Shown here in pieces: positions 1-7,266 of a stretch of DNA of 64,000 nt; position 1 is the first letter of the stretch, and the number at the start of each line of letters is the position of its first letter. The DNA comes from CAWDVB01 sp963824105 (lineage in GTDB: Bacteria; Actinomycetota; Actinomycetes; Propionibacteriales; Nocardioidaceae), in the NCBI GenBank assembly GCA_963824105.1, contig CAWGNN010000006.1, positions 310,001 to 374,000 of the forward strand, given 5' to 3'. Made by a program: the position numbers and the translations under genes. Below the pieces are notes generated by a model that did not search any database, had not been told where the DNA came from, and saw nothing but the letters and a program-made list of their open reading frames with translations.

Positions 1-805
1 AACCCTTCTCCTTCATGAGGGGGCCCCTCAGTACGCTGCGCACGGCGATGCGGTACTCGTTCATGAAGCCGGGAAGCCGATCGCCGAGTGCCAGGTTGAC
101 GCGGCGCAACACCTCGGCAGAGTCGTAGCCGAGCGACTGGTTGATCAGCATGTCCGGCTCGACAAGAGACTCTGCGTCGACACCGACCAGGCCACAGAAG
201 AGCCGTGGCAGCAGCCCGCGGTCCACCACCTTGGCCGGGAGCGGAATGAGATGGACGTTGTCGACGCCGAACGCAGCCCCCCATCGCTCGAGCATCGCCG
301 CAACGTCCTGCCGGCGAAGGAAGCGGTCGGCGTCGGGCCCCTCGCCGCTGCGGATCTCCGCGACGTAGTCGGCGAAGGTGACGGTCAGCCGCTCCTTGAT
401 GCACTGCTGCCACTCCGACGGCATCGCCGAGCCCCAGTGTCGCGCGGTGAGGATGATCTGGACGTCGAACTCGTCGAACGCTTCGGCGAGGAGTGCGATG
501 CGGTCGGCGTCAAGCTCGGCCAGGTCCTCGAAGGACGCCAGGAGCCGCGGCTCGCCCATCGAGCGGCAACGACTAACGGCGGCCTCGAGCACCTCGGCGC
601 CGCTGCCCTTCGCCGCGGCAGGATCATCCAGGTCGCGCACCGGGACAAGCAGCGACCGGAAGTGGTCTCGCCAGCCGACGAAGGGAGTCCCCAGGCCCTG
701 TGCGCGGAGCGGCTCTACCGACGCGCGCAGCGAGTTCTGCAAGTAGGAGGTCCCGGACTTGCGGGTTCCGATGTGCAGGAAGAGGGTGCGCCGGGGTGGA
801 GTCAC
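1..805 (-). CDS. sulfotransferase-like P-loop protein (3' end outside window)
   Basis: The gene runs off the left edge; about 268 residues are visible. The GTG at 805 is the only usable start because an in-frame TAG lies at 815-817. The N-terminus carries a P-loop, HIGTRKSGTSYLQ (about residues 11-23), like the PAPS 5'-phosphosulfate loop of sulfotransferases. It is followed by a strand ending ILTARHW, which matches the TARD/TARH segment of its two paralogs at 1837-2889 and 4149-5303. The family would move sulfate from PAPS to a carbohydrate or other acceptor, but no acceptor can be named. The remaining PAPS-binding residues are not obvious, so catalytic activity is inferred. It lies 60 bp downstream of the glycosyltransferase at 866 and is probably in the same transcript. 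Confidence 0.7.
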   Translation of the reverse strand, partial: MTPPRRTLFLHIGTRKSGTSYLQNSLRASVEPLRAQGLGTPFVGWRDHFRSLLVPVRDLDDPAAAKGSGAEVLEAAVSRCRSMGEPRLLASFEDLAELDADRIALLAEAFDEFDVQIILTARHWGSAMPSEWQQCIKERLTVTFADYVAEIRSGEGPDADRFLRRQDVAAMLERWGAAFGVDNVHLIPLPAKVVDRGLLPRLFCGLVGVDAESLVEPDMLINQSLGYDSAEVLRRVNLALGDRLPGFMNEYRIAVRSVLRGPLMKEKG

Positions 806-865
806 GCGGCTACCCTAACCGACCTCTGCGGGCACCTCGGCGCCCTGCGAAACGCGCAAGATACG

Positions 866-1840
866 TCACACCAGCCCGTGAAGCCGGGTCGGAACGCGCC
901 ACAGTCTGCGCTGCTTCATCGCCAGCACCTGGCCCTGCCGCAACGTTCGGAACACACCGCCCTCCTCCTCGTGCACGACCTCGTCCAGGCGAACAGCATC
1001 GGCGGAGAACTCGGCCACCGAGTCGGGGTCGACGCCCGCAACGAACTCCTCGAGCATCCCCGCCAACGGCTCGCCACCCAGCGACCAGCTGGACTTGGCT
1101 GCCCTGCCGTCGTGCTCGACCATCGCCTTTCGCCGATCGCCGGCCTCGATGAGGGCATCCCGGTCGGCGAACTTCAGGTGGATCATGAACAGGTCCGGAT
1201 CGACATCGAAGGGCGCCTCGATCCCGTGGGAGGCGTCGACCCAGGCGGCCGGCACCGACTTGATCGACGGCTTGCACATGAGCGGGATGAACTTGGCGAA
1301 CCGCCGCTGCGCAAGAAGAGGCAGGGCCGGGTCGAGGGTCGGCTCGACCCCGACATGATGCACCAGGTTCAGCGCCATCGGGGCGATCACCGTGGCGTCG
1401 CGCCGGTCGGCGAGGAACGCCTTGAGGTCGGAGTACTTGTCGGGATCGGCGATGAGGAACTCGTCGACATCGACGAAGACGACGAAGTCGTAGACCCACA
1501 GCAACCCGGCCGAAACACCACTGGCGAGGCCCATGCGGGCAAACTCGAACCCAACGTCGGCAGGCACCGCAGGCAGGCGGTGGACGGTGCAGGGCAGTCC
1601 CTCCGTCGATCCGTCGGTGCTCCCGTCGTCGAAGACGAGCAGATTCTCGTTGCCAACCTGGCGGCCGTAGAAGTCGACCCAGCGCCTGAGCCCCGCGCCT
1701 TCGTCGCGGGCCATGGTCATCACCGCGACGGTGGGCTCACCCGAAGTGCGAGGCCGCTTGGTGAATGGGCGCGAAGCGGCCGACCGTTGGCGTGGCTCAC
1801 CCCGCCGCGCCTCGTCACCCCTGCGGCCTGGCGCCCTCAT
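866..1840 (-). CDS. glycosyltransferase family 2-like protein (Glyco_tranf_2_4 type)
   Basis: This 324-residue protein begins with about 35 basic residues, then has the GT-A opening VAVMTMARDEGAGLRRWVDFY (residues 38-58), FDDGSTDGSTEGL (about 71-83) and the metal-binding style motif VFVDVDEFL (about 121-129). The order and the DVDEF motif are typical of PF13704-type glycosyltransferases, which often have unknown sugar donors. The ATG at 1840 overlaps the stop of the sulfotransferase-like gene upstream by 4 bp (ATGA), which implies translational coupling. With sulfotransferase-like genes on both sides it probably builds or decorates a surface glycan; this is inferred from context only. Confidence 0.75.
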   Translation of the reverse strand: MRAPGRRGDEARRGEPRQRSAASRPFTKRPRTSGEPTVAVMTMARDEGAGLRRWVDFYGRQVGNENLLVFDDGSTDGSTEGLPCTVHRLPAVPADVGFEFARMGLASGVSAGLLWVYDFVVFVDVDEFLIADPDKYSDLKAFLADRRDATVIAPMALNLVHHVGVEPTLDPALPLLAQRRFAKFIPLMCKPSIKSVPAAWVDASHGIEAPFDVDPDLFMIHLKFADRDALIEAGDRRKAMVEHDGRAAKSSWSLGGEPLAGMLEEFVAGVDPDSVAEFSADAVRLDEVVHEEEGGVFRTLRQGQVLAMKQRRLWRVPTRLHGLV

Positions 1841-2889
1841 CGCCGTCCCCTTCCGAGCCCAATCCGCCGCGTCCGCGGCGGTTCGGGCCGATCATCCTTC
1901 TTCCGGCGGCTCAGGAGAGCGCCTGCCAGCGCATCGACTGCGGCGTCCAGCACCGCGGCGTCGTCGATGTCGTCCACACCCACGCCGGGAACGTCACGCG
2001 GCACGAGATCGCTGAGATCGCCCACCACCCGCACCTCCCGCTCCACCAAGAGGGCCCGGATCTGCTCCCACCGGGCCTCCAGCCAGGACGGGACGCTCAG
2101 ACCCAGCCGGCTCTCTCGCCCGGCGCGCTCAGCCATCACCGACTTGGCCAGCCCGTGTTTGACCAGCCGTGAGAAGTCGGAGGGGGGAAGCTCCCGCTCC
2201 GCGAGGGCGGCATTGAGTCGCTGCAGTGCGAGCGAGGACTCCAGGCCGAGCGAGGCGTTGGCGGATGGCTGCGTCACCAGGCCTACCGGGTCGATCGCGA
2301 GCGCCTCACAGAAGCGGTGCCAGAGCAGATCAGGCTGGGCCCCGCGAGGCGGCACCGTCACGAGGGTGACGGCAGCGCCCCCCTCGGACCAGGTGGTCAC
2401 TACTTGCGCAAGGTCCTGCTGTCGCCAGAAGAGCTCACCGGGGCCGACCCCGTCGCGCACACCGTCGAGGTACTCCGGCCAGGACCAGTGACGGGAGTTC
2501 TTGAGCGTCTCCTGCCACATCGACGGCAACGTCGAATTGAGGTCACGGGCCGTGACCACTACCTCGACGTCCACGCCGGGGAAGGAGGCGAGGACCTTTG
2601 CGACTTTCCGAGGGCCCGCAGGTCCAAAGAACTCCATGGAGATCACGGCAGCTCCCGGCCACGCCGCGATCTCTTCGACCAGGGTGTCCCACGCCCCTCG
2701 ACGGATACCGCGCGAGGCGTTCTTGCGGTCCAGTACGTCGGTGGCGGCGAACACCTGGTCGCTCCAGGACTCACCGGGAATGAGAACCCCTCGGGTGGCG
2801 AGCGCGTCGCGGTTGGCAAAGAGGTTCGCCTGGAGCAGCGACGTCCCGGTCTTCATCAGACCGACGTGCAGGAAGACCTTGCTGGCCAC
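1837..2889 (-). CDS. sulfotransferase-like P-loop protein
   Basis: The 350-residue protein starts MASKVFLHVGLMKTGTSLLQ, so the phosphosulfate-type P-loop (GLMKTGTS) lies at about residues 10-17. A second conserved segment, VVVTARDLNSTLPSMWQETLKN, matches the paralogs (RDPGRQVSAGWQEGIKN in the 4149 gene). The middle shows a LFWRQQDLAQVV block also shared by all three paralogs. The C-terminus ends in a very basic tail (RRKKDDRPEPPRTRR). Its stop overlaps the next gene (ATGA). The family call rests on the P-loop and shared motifs. The acceptor is unknown, and a nucleotide-binding but non-sulfotransferase role cannot be excluded. Confidence 0.7.
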   Translation of the reverse strand: MASKVFLHVGLMKTGTSLLQANLFANRDALATRGVLIPGESWSDQVFAATDVLDRKNASRGIRRGAWDTLVEEIAAWPGAAVISMEFFGPAGPRKVAKVLASFPGVDVEVVVTARDLNSTLPSMWQETLKNSRHWSWPEYLDGVRDGVGPGELFWRQQDLAQVVTTWSEGGAAVTLVTVPPRGAQPDLLWHRFCEALAIDPVGLVTQPSANASLGLESSLALQRLNAALAERELPPSDFSRLVKHGLAKSVMAERAGRESRLGLSVPSWLEARWEQIRALLVEREVRVVGDLSDLVPRDVPGVGVDDIDDAAVLDAAVDALAGALLSRRKKDDRPEPPRTRRIGLGRGRR

Positions 2890-2927
2890 AGCACCCCCCT
2901 TCGGAGCAGCTCGTTCACGCGGGCGGG

Positions 2928-4121
2928 TCAGGAGAGCTTGTAGTCCTCGAGCAGCCGTCGACCGATGATCATCCGCTGGATGTCGGCGGTGCCCTCACCG
3001 ATCAGCAGCATCGGCGCCTCGCGGTAGAGCCGCTCGATCTCGTACTCCTTGGAGTACCCGTAGCCTCCGTGGATCCGGAAGGAGTCTTCGACGACCTGCG
3101 CGCAGTACTCGGAGGCGAGGTACTTCGCCATTCCCGCCTCGAGGTCGTTGCGCTCGCCCGAGTCCTTCCGGCGTGCGGCACGGACCATCATCTGGTGTGC
3201 GGCCTCGATCTTGGTGCCCATCTCGGCAAGCCGGAAGAGCACCGCTTGGTGCTCGGCGATCTTCTTGCCGAAGGTTTCACGCTGCTGAGCGTAGCCAACC
3301 GCCAACTCGAAGGCGCGGAGCGCCACTCCGCACCCACGCGCGGCCACGTTGACCCGGCCCACCTCCACGCCGTCCATCATCTGGTAAAAGCCACGGCCAG
3401 GCTCTTCGCCGAGGACCTGGTCGGCACCGATCTGGAAACCGTCCATGACGAGCTCCGTCGTGTCGACGCCCTTGTACCCCATCTTGTCGATCTTCCCCGG
3501 GATGGTCAGCCCAGGGAGAACCTCGCCGAATCCCGCGGGCTTCTCGATCAGGAAGGTCGACATGTTCCGGTAGACCGACTCGGCCCCCTGGTCGGTCTTG
3601 ACCAGGACCGCCACCAAGGTTGAGCTCCCGCCGTTGGTCAGCCACATCTTCTGGCCGTTGAGCACATACCCGCCGTCGGTCCGCTCCGCCTTCGCCTTGA
3701 TCGCCGAGACATCGGAGCCGCAGCCCGGCTCGGACATGGAGAATGCTCCCCGGACCTCTCCGGTCGCCATCCGCGGCAGGAAGTGCCGCTTCTGCTCCTC
3801 CGTGCCGTGCTGCATGATCATGTGGGCCACGATGAAGTGGGTGTTGACGATCCCTGAGACGCTCATCCACCCGCGCGCGATCTCCTCCACGGCGAGCGCG
3901 TAGGTGAGCAGGGACTCCCCGAGGCCGCCGTACTCCTCGGGGATGGTGAGCCCGAACAGGCCGAGTTCGGTCAACCCCTCAACGATGGCCGTCGGATACT
4001 CGTCGGCGTGTTCGAGGCGCTGGGCGGACGGGATGATCTTGTCGTCGACGAAGGCCCTCACCGTCCTCAAGATCTCCACCTGAATGTCGGTCAGACCTTC
4101 GGTCTCGCACAGACGTGGCAT
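2928..4121 (-). CDS. acyl-CoA dehydrogenase
   Basis: A 397-residue flavoenzyme of normal family length that would oxidise an acyl-CoA to the 2,3-enoyl-CoA and pass electrons to ETF. Visible landmarks are IPEEYGGLGES (about residue 60), the FAD/substrate segment FSMSEPGCGSDVSAIK (about 130-145), MWLTNGG (about 160), RETFGKKIAEHQ and RIHGGYGYSKEYEIERLYREA. The C-terminal IGEGTADIQRMIIGR holds the usual catalytic glutamate. The ATG at 4121 fits the family N-terminus. It is one sulfotransferase-like gene away from a CoA-ester lyase (5311-6270). Dehydrogenase and lyase often work together in branched-chain or methyl-branched acyl-CoA breakdown, so a similar substrate is plausible but not shown. 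Confidence 0.92.
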   Translation of the reverse strand: MPRLCETEGLTDIQVEILRTVRAFVDDKIIPSAQRLEHADEYPTAIVEGLTELGLFGLTIPEEYGGLGESLLTYALAVEEIARGWMSVSGIVNTHFIVAHMIMQHGTEEQKRHFLPRMATGEVRGAFSMSEPGCGSDVSAIKAKAERTDGGYVLNGQKMWLTNGGSSTLVAVLVKTDQGAESVYRNMSTFLIEKPAGFGEVLPGLTIPGKIDKMGYKGVDTTELVMDGFQIGADQVLGEEPGRGFYQMMDGVEVGRVNVAARGCGVALRAFELAVGYAQQRETFGKKIAEHQAVLFRLAEMGTKIEAAHQMMVRAARRKDSGERNDLEAGMAKYLASEYCAQVVEDSFRIHGGYGYSKEYEIERLYREAPMLLIGEGTADIQRMIIGRRLLEDYKLS

Positions 4122-4148
4122 GGTCGTCCTTCCGGGTCGGTTGCGCGT

Positions 4149-5303
4149 CTAGTGGCGGGGGAGCCCGCGCAAGGCTCGTGAGGCGAAGCGCCGGAGGCGC
4201 GTGGTACGGCGCTGACCGCCGTCGGGTGATCCCTGGTGACGGCGCGACAGCTCGACCAGGAGATCCGCGATGGCCCCCCGGGCGATGTCGTACTTCTCCT
4301 CCACGAGGACGTCGTCGGGGTGGAGTGTGTCGGGATCCGACTCGATCGGCGTCAGGTCGGCCAAATCGCCATGCACCGAGTAGCCGGCGCGCTCGATCTG
4401 TGTCGCCCACTGCTGCGACAGCTCCAGAAGCGGCGGGAACATGGACCGGGGGGAGGTCAGCCGCCGCGACGGATAGGCGCGCAGGATCCGCTGAGCGAAC
4501 AGGCGCTTCACCACGTGGGCGTACAGAGGTTGAGGGATAGCGCCGTCCAGGCTCTCGTTGACCTCCCGGAGGAGAGCGACCTGCGCCGCGCCGAGGGACT
4601 CGTTGCCCGACTTCGACGTCTCCGGGTCGTAGGCGAGTGGGTCGAGGCCCATCGCCCCCGCGAACCGGTCCCACAGCTCCCGTCGCGGCCCTCCATGAGG
4701 GGGAGCGGTGACGACATGGACCCGGTCGGGAGTGGTCACCGCGCCCCACCGCTCCAGGATCGAGACGACGTCCTGGCCCCGCCAGAAGGAGTTCGACGGA
4801 CGGCCACTCTCGATGCCCTCGAGCACCCGCGTCTCGAACTCGGCGAAGGTGAGGTGTCCTCCGTTCTTGATCCCTTCCTGCCATCCCGCACTCACCTGGC
4901 GGCCAGGGTCCCGTGCCGTGAGCACGACGTGCAGCTCCAGTCCGGAGAGCGCCTGCGTCGCAGCAGCGATCTGAGCCGGGGTCGCCGGTGAGAGGATTTC
5001 GTGGCTGATGATCCCGTGCATCCCGGACTGCTGGATGCGGTCGCAGACCCGGGCCCAGGTCCCCTCGGTCCTCCCCCGGTCGAGTCCCCAGACGTCGTAG
5101 GTCCCCCGGACGTCCACCGCGGCGTGGAACATCTCCTCACGGTGCGACAGCGGGTAGAGGTAGCCGCGACTACGCAGTCGGCCACGGTTCTCCGCCAAGA
5201 CCCACTGCAGGTAGGTCGTCCCGCTCTTGGGGACACCGATGTGCAGGTAGACGCGGCGCGAACCGGACGACTCGGGCGCTGACGTCTCAAGGGAAGAGGC
5301 CAC
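4149..5303 (-). CDS. sulfotransferase-like P-loop protein
   Basis: The third paralog, 384 residues from the GTG at 5303. A longer reading from 5375 would overlap the lyase gene by 65 bp and adds only low-complexity arginine-rich sequence, so the GTG 7 bp after the lyase stop is preferred. The P-loop is YLHIGVPKSGTTYLQWVLAE (about residues 17-36), followed by HVVLTARDPGRQVSAGWQEG and FWRGQDVVSILERWG. Compared with canonical PAPS sulfotransferases only the N-terminal P-loop region is easily recognised. The gene lies between a lyase and an acyl-CoA dehydrogenase, an odd place for a surface-modifying enzyme; it suggests insertion or duplication of this family into an acyl-CoA operon. Confidence 0.7.
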   Translation of the reverse strand: MASSLETSAPESSGSRRVYLHIGVPKSGTTYLQWVLAENRGRLRSRGYLYPLSHREEMFHAAVDVRGTYDVWGLDRGRTEGTWARVCDRIQQSGMHGIISHEILSPATPAQIAAATQALSGLELHVVLTARDPGRQVSAGWQEGIKNGGHLTFAEFETRVLEGIESGRPSNSFWRGQDVVSILERWGAVTTPDRVHVVTAPPHGGPRRELWDRFAGAMGLDPLAYDPETSKSGNESLGAAQVALLREVNESLDGAIPQPLYAHVVKRLFAQRILRAYPSRRLTSPRSMFPPLLELSQQWATQIERAGYSVHGDLADLTPIESDPDTLHPDDVLVEEKYDIARGAIADLLVELSRRHQGSPDGGQRRTTRLRRFASRALRGLPRH

Positions 5304-5310
5304 GACGGGG

Positions 5311-6270
5311 TCAGCCGTCCGGCGGCGACCAGATGCCGGTCCGCGACATCCCCGCCGCCCGGCCCTTGGCCGCAACGACCATCGCCATCTTGCGGGAGGC
5401 CTCGTCGATCATCTCGTCGCCGAGCATAGCCGCGCCCAGCTTGCCGCCCGCCTCCGACGTGAACCAGGCATAGGCGTCCAGAATGTCCTCGGCGTGGTCG
5501 TAGTCGGACTGGAGCGGCGAGTAGACCTCGTTGGCGGCCGCGACCTGATCCGGGTGCAGGGTCCACTTCCCATCGAAGCCGAGTGCGGCAGAGCGTCGGG
5601 CCACCCGGGTGAAGCCTTCGGTGTCGCGGATCTGCAGGTACGGGCCGTCGATCGCCTGCTTGTCGTGTGCGCGGGCCGCCATGAGGATCCTCATCAGGAT
5701 GTAGTGGTAGGCGTCGCCCTCCTCGTAGCCGGGGGGCTGCTCGCCGACGACCAGCGACTTCATGTTGATGCTCGCCATGAAGTCGGCGGGGCCGAAGATG
5801 ATCGTCTCGACCCGCGGGCTCGCGGTGGCGATCCCGTCGACGTTGATCAGACCGAGGGCGTTCTCGATCTGGGCCTCGATGCCGATCCGCCCGACCTCGT
5901 ACCCCATCGTGGTCTCGATCTGCGTCAGGAGCAGGTCGAGGGCGACCACCTGCTCCGGGGTCTGCACCTTCGGCAGCATGATGCAGTCCAGGTTGGCCCC
6001 AGCCCCTTCCACGACCTCGATGACATCGGTGTAGGTCCACGGGGTGGTCCAGTCGTTGACCCGGACGGTGCGGACTCGGTTGCCCCAGTCCCCGGTGTTG
6101 AGCACCTCGACGATGTTCTTGCGGGCCCCGGGCTTGGCCAGGGGGGCGACGGAGTCCTCGATGTCGAGGAAGACCTGGTCGGATGCCAGTCCCTGGGCCT
6201 TCTCGAGGAATCGCGTGTTGGACCCCGGGACGGCCATACAGGAACGGCGAGCACGCAGCGCGTCGGGCAT
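5311..6270 (-). CDS. HpcH/HpaI-CitE family CoA-ester lyase (malyl-CoA lyase-like)
   Basis: A 319-residue TIM-barrel lyase of the CitE/Mcl group, which cleaves 3-hydroxyacyl-CoAs such as malyl-CoA or beta-methylmalyl-CoA into acetyl- or propionyl-CoA plus glyoxylate. Visible motifs are RRSCMAVPGSNTRFLEKA (N-terminus), FLDIEDSVAP (metal/CoA region), MLPKVQTPEQV, IGIEAQIENALGL with the metal-binding glutamate, IIFGPADFMASI and KWTLHPDQV. All are normal for an active enzyme. The exact substrate cannot be read from sequence. It is upstream of and co-directional with the sulfotransferase-like gene and the acyl-CoA dehydrogenase at 2928. A link with fadE19/citE-type leucine-degradation clusters of mycobacteria is from memory and is only an analogy. 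Confidence 0.88.
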   Translation of the reverse strand: MPDALRARRSCMAVPGSNTRFLEKAQGLASDQVFLDIEDSVAPLAKPGARKNIVEVLNTGDWGNRVRTVRVNDWTTPWTYTDVIEVVEGAGANLDCIMLPKVQTPEQVVALDLLLTQIETTMGYEVGRIGIEAQIENALGLINVDGIATASPRVETIIFGPADFMASINMKSLVVGEQPPGYEEGDAYHYILMRILMAARAHDKQAIDGPYLQIRDTEGFTRVARRSAALGFDGKWTLHPDQVAAANEVYSPLQSDYDHAEDILDAYAWFTSEAGGKLGAAMLGDEMIDEASRKMAMVVAAKGRAAGMSRTGIWSPPDG

Positions 6271-6346
6271 CGTTCACCTTCCTTCGTCGGCGGCGAGCCT
6301 ACCCGGCGGGACGCTCTGCGGGGAGGTCGTGCGGGGGTGGGGAATC

Positions 6347-7231
6347 TCACCGAGCCGGGTCTTCCACGACCGCCTCGACCTGGGCGCCGCCACCTCGGAT
6401 CACCATCACCATGCCCCCGAGGATCAGTGCCAGCCCGAGCAGCGCGACCGCCGCCGGGATCTGCCGAAGGAACGCCGCGGCGATGATCGACGCCCCGGGC
6501 ACCTCCAGCAGCAGCACGAGCGCCACCAACGTGGGGCTCTGCGTGGCGAGGAGATGGTTGAAGACGGAGTGGCCCAGCAGTTGCGCGCTCACGGTGAGCG
6601 CGAGCAGCAGAGCCCACTGCTGCGCGGGATAGCCGGCCAGCGGCTGGCCGGCGACGAGGCAGGTGACCAGGAGCAGTCCCGCACAGGTGCCGTAGCAGCC
6701 GAAGGTGTACGACGCCGTGCTCAGCCGGCGCCGGACGCGAGCACCCAGCACCATGTAGACGCTGACGGCTAGTCCCCCGACGAGCGCGAGGAGGTCACCG
6801 AGCAGCGCGCGGGACGAGGTGGTCAGATCCACCCCACTCACCACCAGGACGCCGATCAGCGCCACGGTCACACCCAACGACACCAGGAGCCGGAAGCGGT
6901 GGCCTCGACTCCGCTCCCAGAGGACGACCCACACGAGCTGGAGCGAGCCGATCGCGGTGGCGCTGGCCACCGAGGTCAGCCTCAGGGAGCTCAGCCAGGT
7001 GGCGAAGTGGAGCGCGAGCGCGGCACCGGACACCACGACCAGGAGTGCCGTGGAGCCGCCTTCCTCCGCCCAGTCCGAACGTCGATGCCAGGCCGCGGGA
7101 GCGGTCAGCGCGGTCGCGATCCCGGTCCTCCAGAAGGCAACCGCGAGTGCCGGGACGGTCATCGCCGCGACAAGAGGAGCAGACACGGAGACGGCAAGGA
7201 CCCCGACGACCATCAGGAGCAGCGTGACCAC
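6347..7231 (-). CDS. EamA/DMT-type membrane transporter
   Basis: A 294-residue hydrophobic protein with about ten predicted membrane helices in two similar halves, the hallmark of the drug/metabolite transporter (EamA) superfamily. The first half includes VVSGAALALHFATWLSSLRL and SVASATAIGSLQLVWVVLWE. The second half includes QLLGHSVFNHLLATQSPTLV and VLLLEVPGASIIAAAF. These matching pairs are typical of EamA repeats. I chose the GTG at 7231 (VVTLLLMVVGVLAV) because longer readings add hydrophilic sequence that is only antisense to the helicase gene next door. Substrate is unknown; relatives export amino acids or metabolites. It lies 35 bp after the helicase-nuclease gene but has no evident functional link. 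Confidence 0.85.
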   Translation of the reverse strand: MVTLLLMVVGVLAVSVSAPLVAAMTVPALAVAFWRTGIATALTAPAAWHRRSDWAEEGGSTALLVVVSGAALALHFATWLSSLRLTSVASATAIGSLQLVWVVLWERSRGHRFRLLVSLGVTVALIGVLVVSGVDLTTSSRALLGDLLALVGGLAVSVYMVLGARVRRRLSTASYTFGCYGTCAGLLLVTCLVAGQPLAGYPAQQWALLLALTVSAQLLGHSVFNHLLATQSPTLVALVLLLEVPGASIIAAAFLRQIPAAVALLGLALILGGMVMVIRGGGAQVEAVVEDPAR

Positions 7232-7266
7232 GGATGCATCCTGCCCTGTCCGGGTCGAGTCGGCGA

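Noticed and set aside
251..2491. A 746-codon plus-strand reading frame
   Set aside because: It lies antisense to the glycosyltransferase and sulfotransferase-like genes, is rich in R, G, H and D as expected of a shadow frame in GC-rich DNA, and has no recognisable domain.
5494..6486. A 330-codon plus-strand reading frame with family-like valine/aspartate content
   Set aside because: It is antisense to the well-conserved CoA-ester lyase gene and has no domain of its own.
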